Shown: positions 6,656-12,564, numbered from the stretch's first letter. The stretch: 12,564 bases of DNA from Alphaproteobacteria bacterium (GCA_016869415.1 VGEI01000065.1:1-12564); one strand, 5' to 3'. Numbers and translations: made by a program. Notes: generated from the letters alone by a model not told the origin.

Positions 6656-7455
6656 GGCGTAAGCCCGCCGCCGTTGACGTAGAGCACCTGCCCGGTCATG
6701 AAACGCGAGGCGCCGCCAAGCAGGAAGAGGATCGGCCCGGCCATGTCCTCTGGCACGCCGATCCGGCCCATCGGGATCAGCTTCGCCGCATTGGCGTCGA
6801 CATGGCGCTCGCCGCCATGGGTCGGGGCGCGCCCGGTGCCGCCGCGCAGGAATTCCGTGTCGGTCGCGGTAGGGGCGATGGTGTTGGCGCGGATGGTGGG
6901 CGCATTCTCCACCGCGATGGCCTTGGTCAACGCGATGACGCCGGCCTTGGCCGCGGCGTAGGGTGCAAAGCCCGGCAGCACTCGCGAGGCCAAGCCCGAG
7001 GCCGTATGCACGATGGCGCCGCCGCCGGCCGCGCGCAGCCGCGGCAGGGCCGCACGCGCCACCAGATAGGTGCTGCGCAGGCTGGCGGAGTGTATGGAAT
7101 CGAACTCCTCCGGTCCGATCGTCTCCATCGGCACTCTCGCGTTGGTGAAGCCGGCGAGGTTGACCAGCCCTTCAAGTCCGTTCCAGTCGCGGTCGAGCGC
7201 CGCGAAGGCCGCCGTGACCTTCGCGTCATCGGCAGCGTCGACCGGGATGGCCAGCACGCCTGCCGGCGGCTCGTGCCGATCCAGAACATGCGGCAGATCG
7301 AAGACCGCGACCTTGAGACCGGTGGCCACCGCCGCCTCGACCAGCACCCGGCCGATACCGCCGCAGCCGCCGACCACGAGCAGGCGGCTGCCGCGCGCCG
7401 GGCCGAGCCGGCTGTAGTCGACCGGACGTTGCGAGAGATCGGGGCAGGCGGTCAT
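6652..7455 (-). CDS. SDR-family NAD(P)-dependent dehydrogenase
   Basis: This is a 267-residue classical short-chain dehydrogenase. The nucleotide-binding loop reads VVGGCGGIG (27-35), and an Asp after the second strand (VAVFDLP, Asp53) favours NAD over NADP. NLAG at 99-102 replaces the usual NNAG. The catalytic set is Ser153 in HTASG, and Tyr166 and Lys170 in YAAAK. The C-terminal FMTGQVLYVNGGG is the family's usual ending. I chose the ATG at 7453-7455 because a GAGGAAA ribosome-binding site precedes it; the frame stays open to 8859, but that stretch is antisense to the amidase gene. It heads the - strand operon and its stop overlaps the TetR start. With the kinase, it could oxidise a pentitol to a ketopentose, but SDR substrates cannot be predicted from sequence. 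Confidence 0.92.
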   Translation of the reverse strand: MTACPDLSQRPVDYSRLGPARGSRLLVVGGCGGIGRVLVEAAVATGLKVAVFDLPHVLDRHEPPAGVLAIPVDAADDAKVTAAFAALDRDWNGLEGLVNLAGFTNARVPMETIGPEEFDSIHSASLRSTYLVARAALPRLRAAGGGAIVHTASGLASRVLPGFAPYAAAKAGVIALTKAIAVENAPTIRANTIAPTATDTEFLRGGTGRAPTHGGERHVDANAAKLIPMGRIGVPEDMAGPILFLLGGASRFMTGQVLYVNGGGLTP

Positions 7456-7482
7456 GACATTTCCTCGCGGCCTTCGTATGCT
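7454..7482 (+). promoter_or_regulatory. Probable sigma-70-type promoter of the amidase gene
   Basis: ATGACA at 7454-7459 matches the -35 consensus at five of six positions. TATGCT at 7477-7482 matches the -10 consensus at four of six, and the spacer is exactly 17 bp. Transcription would start near A7489, giving an 18-nt leader that carries AGGAG (7491-7495). The -35 box overlaps the start codon of the divergent SDR gene, so polymerase binding here could interfere with SDR expression. Confidence 0.5.
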
Positions 7483-7506
7483 GACCCGACAGGAGAACAC
7501 GTCCGA

Positions 7507-8745
7507 ATGCAGAATCTCAAGATCGACGGCTCCCGGCTCTGGCAGAGCCTGATGGAGCTGGCCCGGATCGGCGCCACCGAGAAGGGCGGGGTCTGCCGCC
7601 TCGCCCTCACCGACCTCGACCGCCAGGGGCGCGACCTCTTCGTGCGCTGGTGCCGCGAGGCGGGCTGCACGGTCAGCGTCGACGCCATCGGCAACATCTT
7701 CGCCAGGCGTGCCGGAAAGGACAATTCGAAGCCGGCGATCGTCACCGGCAGCCACCTCGACTCCCAGCCGACAGGCGGCAAGTTCGACGGCGCCTACGGG
7801 GTCATGGCCGGGCTCGAAGTCGTGCGCACGCTCAACGATCTCGGCATCGTCACCGAGGCGCCGATCGAGATCGTCGCCTGGACCAACGAGGAAGGTTCGC
7901 GCTTCTCCCCGGCCATGGTCGGCTCGGGCGTCTATGCCGGTGTCTTCGCCCTCGACGAGGCACTGGCCAAGAAGGACATCGAGGGCAAGAGCATGGGCGA
8001 TGAGCTCCGGCGCATCGGCTATGCCGGCAAGGACCGGACGAGCGACCGCCCCGTCGGCGCCTATTTCGAGGCGCATATCGAGCAGGGCCCGATCCTCGAA
8101 GCCGAGGGCAAGACGATCGGCGTGGTGACGGCGGCACAAGGCCAGCGCTGGTACGAGATCACGGTCACCGGCCAGGAGGCCCATGCCGGGCCGACGCCGA
8201 TGCCGCGCCGCCGCGACGCCCTGGTCGGCTCGGCGCGCATGATCGACACGGTCAACAGGATCGGCCACCGCTTCGCACCGCTGGCCTGCGCCACGGTCGG
8301 CTTCGTCCAGGTCTCGCCCAACTCGCGCAACACCATCCCGGGCCGGGTGTTCTTCACCGTCGATTTCCGTCACCCGGTCGATGCCACTCTTTCCCAGATG
8401 CACGAGGCGCTGCACAGCGAGTTCCGGGCCATCGCCGAAGCGGCGAAGGTCGAGGTGGAGATCCGGGATTTCTGGTACTTCGCGCCGACACCCTTCGCCG
8501 AAGACTGCGTCGGCGCCGTGCGCGAGGCTGCCGGCCGGCTGGGCTATGCGCACCGCGACATCGTCAGCGGCGCCGGTCACGATGCCGTCTACATGGCCAA
8601 AGTCGCACCGACAGGCATGATCTTCGTGCCCTGCCGCGACGGCATCAGCCACAACGAGGTCGAGGACGCCGCCCCGGCCGACCTGACGGCCGGCTGCAAC
8701 GTGCTGCTGCATGCCATGCTCGAACGCGCCAAGGCAAATCCATGA
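7507..8745 (+). CDS. M20-family hydantoinase/carbamoylase-type amidase (N-carbamoyl-L-amino acid hydrolase-like)
   Basis: This is a 412-residue zinc- or manganese-dependent hydrolase, expected to split ureido or amide groups such as N-carbamoyl amino acids, releasing CO2 and ammonia. Metal ligands fall where the family has them: His83 and Asp94 in GSHLDSQPTGGKFDGAYGV, Glu128/Glu129 in WTNEEGSRF, His190 in FEAHIEQGP and His382 in GISHNE. The inserted dimerisation domain spans about 210-325 and contains the GQEAHAGPTPM motif, which helps form the partner subunit's active site. AGGAG at 7491-7495 precedes the ATG with a somewhat long gap of 11 nt. The stop overlaps the next start as ATGA. Allantoate amidohydrolase and beta-ureidopropionase share this fold, so the substrate is open. 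Family assignment is secure. Confidence 0.93.
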   Translation: MQNLKIDGSRLWQSLMELARIGATEKGGVCRLALTDLDRQGRDLFVRWCREAGCTVSVDAIGNIFARRAGKDNSKPAIVTGSHLDSQPTGGKFDGAYGVMAGLEVVRTLNDLGIVTEAPIEIVAWTNEEGSRFSPAMVGSGVYAGVFALDEALAKKDIEGKSMGDELRRIGYAGKDRTSDRPVGAYFEAHIEQGPILEAEGKTIGVVTAAQGQRWYEITVTGQEAHAGPTPMPRRRDALVGSARMIDTVNRIGHRFAPLACATVGFVQVSPNSRNTIPGRVFFTVDFRHPVDATLSQMHEALHSEFRAIAEAAKVEVEIRDFWYFAPTPFAEDCVGAVREAAGRLGYAHRDIVSGAGHDAVYMAKVAPTGMIFVPCRDGISHNEVEDAAPADLTAGCNVLLHAMLERAKANP

Positions 8746-9488
8746 AAGGGAATGGCCCCGTGAGCGATGCCCTGTTCTGGCCGGAAGTCCGTGCCCTGCT
8801 CGAGAAGCGGCGCGGCCGCCTGCACGCCTACGAGAGCCTCGACGCAAAGCGCACGGCACTGATCGTCATCGACATGCAGCGTGCCTTTGTCGACGACGGC
8901 ACGCCGTCTTTCGTCGGCGCGGCCCGTGCCATCATTCCCAACATCAACCGGCTCGCCGAAGCGGTGCGCCGCACCGGCGGTAGCGTTGCCTGGTCACGGG
9001 CCACCTTTACCAGCGAGCCCGATGGCGGCTGGAGCACGTTCTTCGGCCATGCCGTGTCGGAGAGAGTCGGGCGCGACGTCATCGCCAGCCTGCAGGACGG
9101 TGCTGCCGGCCACGGGCTCACCCACGGCCTCGATATCCGCGATGCAGACCATATCTTCAACAAGTTCCGCTTCAGCGCCTTTACCCGCGGCTCGTCCGAC
9201 ATCGAGGCCTGGCTGCGCCGGCGCGGCGCCGATACCGTGCTCATCGCCGGCACGCTCACCCATGTGTGCTGCGAATCCTCGGCGCGCGACGCCATGCAGC
9301 TCGGCTTCAAGACCGTGATGGTCTCCGATGCCAACGCTTCGCGCGTCGAGGCCAACCACATCGCCACGCTCAACGCCTTCATCCAGTCATTCGGCGACGT
9401 GCGCTCGGCCGACCAGACGATCTCCCTGCTCGAGGCCAGCGTCGGCGCCCGCGCGGCCGAGCAGCCGGCTACTGCAGCGGCAAAGTGA
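8742..9488 (+). CDS. Isochorismatase-family cysteine hydrolase (N-carbamoylsarcosine amidase/ureidoacrylate hydrolase-like)
   Basis: This is a 248-residue amidohydrolase of the isochorismatase fold. The catalytic triad is complete: Asp44 in LIVIDMQRAF, Lys141 in FNKFRFSAF and Cys176 in GTLTHVCCESSARDA. The cis-peptide and oxyanion region and the Cys-x-x-(S/T)-A-R-D-A motif are typical of members that hydrolyse carbamoyl or amide groups, such as N-carbamoylsarcosine amidase and RutB, rather than isochorismate lyases. The N-terminal extension of about 35 residues before the first strand also occurs in that subgroup. The ATG at 8742 overlaps the amidase stop. A GTG at 8760, 7 nt after AAGGGAA, is an equally good start and would remove six residues. 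The 3' end overlaps the convergent amidohydrolase gene by 20 bp. Confidence 0.9.
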   Translation: MKGNGPVSDALFWPEVRALLEKRRGRLHAYESLDAKRTALIVIDMQRAFVDDGTPSFVGAARAIIPNINRLAEAVRRTGGSVAWSRATFTSEPDGGWSTFFGHAVSERVGRDVIASLQDGAAGHGLTHGLDIRDADHIFNKFRFSAFTRGSSDIEAWLRRRGADTVLIAGTLTHVCCESSARDAMQLGFKTVMVSDANASRVEANHIATLNAFIQSFGDVRSADQTISLLEASVGARAAEQPATAAAK

Positions 9489-10944
9489 GCGGCGAGATCG
9501 CCTCGGGCTGCCGTTTGCGGAGATCGGTCTGCGGTACGGCGGCGATGATCCGCTCCTGCGCCCTGGCGAGCCGTTCGGCCGCCTTGCGGCGGTCGACGAA
9601 GAGCGGCTCGCCTTCGGCGACCACGCGCACGCCATCGACATAGACCTCGCGCACCGCGCGCTCGGCGGACGTGAACAGGAGGCTCCGCAGCGGGTCGCGC
9701 GCCGGCATCATGGTCGGCTCGTCGAGATCGATCAGCACCAGGTCGGCTTTGGTACCGACGGCGATCCGGCCGATGTCCTCGCGCAGCAGGGCTCGCGCTC
9801 CCGCCGAGGTGGCCGCGGCAAAGATCTCGGCTGCATTCACCGCCGTCACGTCCTCCGCGGCGATACGCCCGAGGATCAGAGCGGTGCGCAGCTCCTCCAG
9901 CATGTTGTGCGGCTGCGTGTCGGTGCCGATGGCCACGTTGACGCCGGCGCGGATATAGGCACCGACGTTCTCCATCATCTGGCCGTAGCGCGAGAACACC
10001 GTCGGGCAATGCGCGACGCTCGTCCCGGTCTCGGCGAGCAGCGCGACGTCGCGTTTGGTGTGCCAACGGAGCCAGGAATGCGTATCGATGAAAATGGCAT
10101 GGGCAAGCAGCGTGCGCTCGGTCAGGAAGCCGATATCGCCGAGCCACTGCATCGGCGTCTTGCCGTGCCGCCGGGTGATTTCGAGGAACTCCCACACCGC
10201 CTGGCCGCAATGCAGGGTAACCGGCAGGCCGCGGCGCTTCGCTTCGGCGAGGGAGTCGAGCAGCAGCTCCTTGCTGCAGGTATCGACCTGGGCGGGCGAG
10301 ACCATGCCGGTGAGCCGGCCGCTCTGATGCCGGCTGACCCGGTCGACGAGATCGAGCGCTTCGCGCATCGCCCGCTCACCGCCCTTCTCGTCCCACTCGT
10401 ACTCGACCGAGTGGCCGGTGCGCACGACCCACCTGGCGGAGCGGTACATCGGCGCAATAACCGCGCGGATCCCGGAGCCCGCGACCGTGTCGGCCCAGCC
10501 TTCATAGGGCATGCCGAGATCGGCGATCGTCGTAACACCCGACATCAGCAGCTCGGCCATCGCCACCTCGTTGGCGGCGCGCAGGCTTTCAGCATTGTCC
10601 GCCGACTTGGCCATGGAATGGCCGATGAGGAAGGGCGGCTTCAGGTCGAAGAGGCCGCTCATGTAGAGCTGAGGATTGCCCAACTCCTCGGTGACGCCGC
10701 GGCCGACATTCTCCGACATGGCATGGGAATGCGCATCGATCAGACCCGGCATGACGAGATAGCGCCGCCCGTCGATCGTCTCGTCGACCGGTTTGCGGTA
10801 GCCTCCGCCCACGGAAATGATGCGGTTGCCGGCGAAGACCACGTCGATATCGCGCCGATAGACCGGCCGCCGCGCCGTCTCGTCCCAGGCAATGACCCAG
10901 GCGGCCTCTTTGATGCAAGTGGTCTTTTCCGGTCTTGTGCTCAT
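9469..10944 (-). CDS. Metal-dependent amidohydrolase, ATZ/TRZ/SsnA-like class
   Basis: This is a 491-residue TIM-barrel amidohydrolase of the group that includes s-triazine hydrolases, guanine deaminase and other aminohydrolases. It has the small beta domain first (residues 1-66), then PGLIDAHSH (His72, His74), LHCGQ (His245), LLAHAIFID (His282), TGTSVAHCPT and GTDTQPHNMLEEL (Asp342), and the C-terminal GTKADLVLIDLDEP sandwich strand. In most deaminases of this class the residue three after His245 is the acid/base Glu of HxxE; here it is Gln248. That may change the reaction or the leaving group. The ATG follows a strong GGGAGGGG site (10949-10956). It is transcribed towards, and overlaps by 20 bp, the cysteine hydrolase gene. 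Substrate is unknown; a nitrogen heterocycle or N-substituted compound would fit the neighbours. Confidence 0.88.
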   Translation of the reverse strand: MSTRPEKTTCIKEAAWVIAWDETARRPVYRRDIDVVFAGNRIISVGGGYRKPVDETIDGRRYLVMPGLIDAHSHAMSENVGRGVTEELGNPQLYMSGLFDLKPPFLIGHSMAKSADNAESLRAANEVAMAELLMSGVTTIADLGMPYEGWADTVAGSGIRAVIAPMYRSARWVVRTGHSVEYEWDEKGGERAMREALDLVDRVSRHQSGRLTGMVSPAQVDTCSKELLLDSLAEAKRRGLPVTLHCGQAVWEFLEITRRHGKTPMQWLGDIGFLTERTLLAHAIFIDTHSWLRWHTKRDVALLAETGTSVAHCPTVFSRYGQMMENVGAYIRAGVNVAIGTDTQPHNMLEELRTALILGRIAAEDVTAVNAAEIFAAATSAGARALLREDIGRIAVGTKADLVLIDLDEPTMMPARDPLRSLLFTSAERAVREVYVDGVRVVAEGEPLFVDRRKAAERLARAQERIIAAVPQTDLRKRQPEAISPLTLPLQ

Positions 10945-11093
10945 GGAACCCCTCCCGGACGCAGCCTTGCGCAGAGCGAGACAATCGTAAAGAGCCGGGT
11001 ATTTACCAATTGTTCACCCATCGGGGAGCTTGATTGTGCCTCGCGGTGTCATAGATACACTACCGCTGCCCCCTATCCTCGCAGATTTCCCTC
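10945..11093. promoter_or_regulatory. Divergent intergenic region with short inverted repeats
   Basis: These 149 bp separate the divergent amidohydrolase and small secreted protein genes and must hold both promoters. The AT-richer core at 10998-11014 contains GGTA-TT-TACC (10998-11007) immediately followed by CAATTG (11007-11012). Towards the + strand gene, TTGATT (11030-11035) and TAGATA (11052-11057), with a 16-bp spacer, form a weak promoter candidate. For the - strand gene, TTGGTA lies upstream of a weak GATTGT, but the pair is poor. None of these sites is well supported on its own. Confidence 0.3.
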
Positions 11094-11366
11094 ATGCGCC
11101 TCATTCCTCTCGCCGCCATCCTTGCGCTGGCCGTTGCCGCACCGGCCGCCGCCCAGCAATCCGCCACTCCTGCGCCAGCACCCAGCCAGGCCCAGAAGGC
11201 CCAGGCCGACAAGCAGAAAGCCGAGAAGGAGAAGGCCGAGAAGGCTGAGAAGGCCAAGGCGGCCAAGGCCAAGGAGAACGAGCGCTCCAACAAGGGCGGT
11301 GCTGCGCGCGGCGAGGAGCGCGCCGGCCAGGTCAAGGAAATGAACAACCAGCGCAAAGCGAACTAA
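11094..11366 (+). CDS. Small exported Ala/Lys/Glu-rich protein, function unknown
   Basis: This is a 90-residue protein with a clear Sec signal peptide: MR, a hydrophobic core (LIPLAAILALAVAAPA) and AAA|Q as the likely cleavage site after residue 20. The mature part is a short Pro/Ala linker (TPAPAPSQAQ), then a run of K-A-E/K-A-K repeats (about 35-62) likely to form a single charged helix or coiled coil, and a less repetitive tail, NKGGAARGEERAGQVKEMNNQRKAN. The protein would be small and very basic, in the periplasm or outside the cell. I do not recognise a family. No Shine-Dalgarno sequence is visible before the ATG, but the signal peptide and the strong terminator 22 bp after the stop support a real gene. 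A similar partial gene starts at 12361. Confidence 0.72.
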   Translation: MRLIPLAAILALAVAAPAAAQQSATPAPAPSQAQKAQADKQKAEKEKAEKAEKAKAAKAKENERSNKGGAARGEERAGQVKEMNNQRKAN

Positions 11367-11387
11367 GGCTTGCGATAGACAACGAAG

Positions 11388-11421
11388 CCGCCGCCGGAGC
11401 CCCCGGCGGCGGTTTTGTTTT
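11388..11421 (+). terminator. Intrinsic terminator after the small secreted protein gene
   Basis: A perfect 10-bp GC stem (CCGCCGCCGG at 11388-11397 and CCGGCGGCGG at 11403-11412) encloses a 5-nt loop (AGCCC) and is followed by TTTTGTTTT. The two A's before the stem can also pair with the T tract. It lies 22 bp after the stop codon and separates that gene from the oxygenase gene. Confidence 0.92.
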
Positions 11422-11471
11422 GGCGGCAAGAACCGGGTGGCGAGGGCTCCCGGCCGGGCGCAGAGTGGGCC

Positions 11472-12218
11472 ATGACCGCGACCCCGTTGCGCCAGTCTTC
11501 TCCTCCTTCTACTTCCGTTCCCGAACGCGTTGCCGCCCTCGACTGGACGCGTATCGCGGCCGAACTTGACGAGCACGGCTACGCCACAACCGGGACGCTG
11601 CTGCGCGACAGCGAATGCGCCGCGCTGATCTCTTCATACGACGACCCTGCCGCCTTCCGCAGCACTGTGGTCATGGCGCGCCACGGTTTCGGCCGCGGCG
11701 AGTACCGCTATTTCGCCTACCCTCTGCCCGACACTGTGCAGGCGCTGCGCGCGGCTTTCTATCCGCCGCTGGCGGTCATCGCCAACCGCTGGAGCGCCGC
11801 CTTGCGACGCGATGCGAACTATCCGGAGGAGCTTCAGCGCTACCTTGCCGCCTGCCGCCGCGCCGGGCAGAAGCGGCCCACACCTCTCCTGCTGAAATAC
11901 GAAGAGGGCGACTACAACTGCCTGCACCGCGATCTCTACGGCGACGAGGTTTTCCCGCTGCAGGCGACGATCCTGCTCAGCGACCCGGCAAGCGACTTCA
12001 GCGGCGGCGAATTCGTGCTGACGGAGCAGCGCCCGCGCCTGCAGTCGCGCGCCGCCGTCGTGCCTCTGGCCCGCGGTGAAGGCGTGATCTTCGCGGTCAA
12101 CGAGCGGCCGGTCCAGGGTAAACGCGGAACCTACCGTGCGGCCATGCGCCACGGCGTCAGCCGCCTGCGCTCCGGCCGTCGTTTCACCCTCGGCGTGATC
12201 TTTCACGACGCGCGGTAG
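11472..12218 (+). CDS. 2OG-Fe(II) oxygenase, prolyl-hydroxylase-like superfamily
   Basis: This is a 248-residue cytosolic-looking oxygenase that would use Fe(II), O2 and 2-oxoglutarate. The metal site is CLHRDLYG (His152, Asp154) and the distal His227 in MRHGVSRLRSGRRFTLGVIFHDA, with Arg236/Arg237 placed to bind 2-oxoglutarate. KYEEGDYNCLHRD and LLSDPASDFSGGEFVLTEQRPR are characteristic of a bacterial group often labelled simply '2OG-Fe(II) oxygenase' (Pfam Oxygenase-NA type). The longer frame from 11415 begins inside the terminator of the previous gene, so I chose the ATG at 11472. Upstream there is only a weak GAGTGG. It sits between two genes for small exported Lys/Pro-rich proteins. The substrate is unknown; protein side chains are one possibility. 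Confidence 0.85.
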   Translation: MTATPLRQSSPPSTSVPERVAALDWTRIAAELDEHGYATTGTLLRDSECAALISSYDDPAAFRSTVVMARHGFGRGEYRYFAYPLPDTVQALRAAFYPPLAVIANRWSAALRRDANYPEELQRYLAACRRAGQKRPTPLLLKYEEGDYNCLHRDLYGDEVFPLQATILLSDPASDFSGGEFVLTEQRPRLQSRAAVVPLARGEGVIFAVNERPVQGKRGTYRAAMRHGVSRLRSGRRFTLGVIFHDAR

Positions 12219-12360
12219 CGCCCCACACGGACAGGCCGGGGGGCTTATTCCCGGCCAGGCAGAAAATTCTCCGCGAATAGGCGGGTCCAGGGTGCCGTTG
12301 TGGGCTGGCAGGCACGATGCCTGAAAGGCTTCCCCCCAACCCACACGAGGAACCCCCGAT
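12219..12360 (+). promoter_or_regulatory. Intergenic leader with hairpins upstream of the second small exported protein gene
   Basis: This 142-bp gap holds one hairpin just after the oxygenase stop (GGCCGGG at 12234-12240 with CCCGGCC at 12250-12256, 9-nt loop, no T tract). Nearer the next gene, a nested fold pairs TGTGGG (12299-12304) with CCCACA (12340-12345) and, inside it, CAGGC (12309-12313) with GCCTG (12319-12323). The outer stem ends one base before the GAGGAA ribosome-binding site (12347-12352). I recognise no known riboswitch or RNA family. Confidence 0.35.
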
Positions 12361-12564
12361 ATGCGCACGACTTTGACTGCCGCCGCCCTGGCCCTGCTGT
12401 TCGCCGTCCCGGCGCTGGCACAGACGGCGACCCCCGCGACGCCTGCCAAGCCGGCTGCTCCGGCCGTGACGGCGCCCGCCGCCAAGGCCACCCCGGCGGA
12501 TGACAAGGCGAAAGCCGACAAGGCCAAGGGTAAGAGCTCGCACAGCCTCGACCGCAGCAAGCAG
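12361..12564 (+). CDS. Small exported Ala/Pro/Lys-rich protein, N-terminal part, cut by window end
   Basis: Sixty-eight codons are open from the ATG at 12361 to the window end with no stop. The start is supported by GAGGAA at 12347-12352. Residues 1-20 (MRTTLTAAALALLFAVPALA) form a good Sec signal with cleavage at ALA|Q. The mature part begins QTATPATPAKPAAPAVTAPA, a Pro/Ala-rich linker, then DDKAKADKAKGKSSHSLDRSKQ, a basic stretch. The plan is the same as in the 90-residue protein at 11094 (MR start, AQ after cleavage, Pro/Ala linker, Lys-rich part), though the sequences differ, so the two may be distant paralogues or just similar in composition. No known family recognised. Confidence 0.75.
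   Translation, partial: MRTTLTAAALALLFAVPALAQTATPATPAKPAAPAVTAPAAKATPADDKAKADKAKGKSSHSLDRSKQ

Noticed and set aside
6616..7506. Upstream extension of the amidase frame on the + strand
   Set aside because: It is antisense to the SDR gene and lacks family similarity; the M20 protein begins normally at 7507.
7456..8859. Upstream extension of the SDR reading frame, antisense to the amidase
   Set aside because: The SDR fold starts at 7455 with its own ribosome-binding site, and the extension lies opposite a gene with a full set of metal ligands.
8828..10210. 460-codon - strand frame opposite the cysteine hydrolase and overlapping the amidohydrolase
   Set aside because: Low-complexity Arg/Ala-rich translation; both real genes here have intact catalytic motifs.
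11200..11280. Lys/Ala/Glu codon repeat considered as a DNA tandem repeat array or CRISPR-like element
   Set aside because: The period is short and irregular and is explained by the amino-acid composition of a coding region.
9489..11343. Long + strand frame opposite the amidohydrolase and reaching into the small secreted protein region
   Set aside because: No recognisable domain, ends in a Pro/Arg-rich shadow of the Lys-rich gene.
11449..11458. 10-bp perfect palindrome CCCGGCCGGG upstream of the oxygenase gene
   Set aside because: Pure G/C self-complementary runs this short are common by chance at this GC content.
11634..12560. 308-codon - strand frame opposite the 2OG oxygenase
   Set aside because: Shadow of the oxygenase gene; the + strand has the HxD...H site and a supported start.

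Overview
The window is GC-rich and tightly packed. High third-position GC, a Tat-exported solute-binding protein, and the mix of carbamoylase, TauD-type and FGGY genes suggest a metabolically versatile alphaproteobacterium. That assignment is inference; no rRNA, tRNA, insertion sequence, integrase or CRISPR array is visible.

Layout. (1) 1-323, + strand: the 3' end of an NAD(P)H-dependent flavin oxidoreductase (nitronate monooxygenase/FabK type), cut by the window edge and possibly frameshifted. (2) 337-7455, - strand: a seven-gene operon read right to left. It encodes an SDR dehydrogenase, a TetR regulator, a TauD/TfdA-type dioxygenase that starts with TTG, two sugar-type ABC permeases, a Tat-dependent solute-binding protein and a D-ribulokinase-like FGGY kinase. 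A 22-bp inverted repeat lies between the TetR and dioxygenase genes and is probably the operator. No transporter ATPase is present. (3) 7507-9488, + strand: a divergent pair, an M20-family N-carbamoyl amino acid hydrolase-type amidase and an isochorismatase-fold cysteine hydrolase, joined by an ATGA overlap and served by a promoter that overlaps the SDR start codon. (4) 9469-10944, - strand: a metal-dependent amidohydrolase of the ATZ/TRZ/SsnA class, overlapping the previous gene tail to tail. (5) 11094-12564, + strand: two small exported Ala/Pro/Lys-rich proteins flanking a 2OG-Fe(II) oxygenase. A strong intrinsic terminator follows the first small gene, and a foldable leader precedes the second, which runs off the window.

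How they may work together. Regions 2-4 look like one catabolic locus: import of a sugar-like or polyol-like compound, oxidation by the SDR, phosphorylation of a pentulose by the kinase, plus an oxygenase and three C-N bond hydrolases. This would suit a substrate containing both a pentose or pentitol part and a ureide, amide or amine part, but the carbon and nitrogen genes could also be two independent pathways that share a regulatory gap. The substrate cannot be read from the sequence. Region 5 looks unrelated to regions 2-4.
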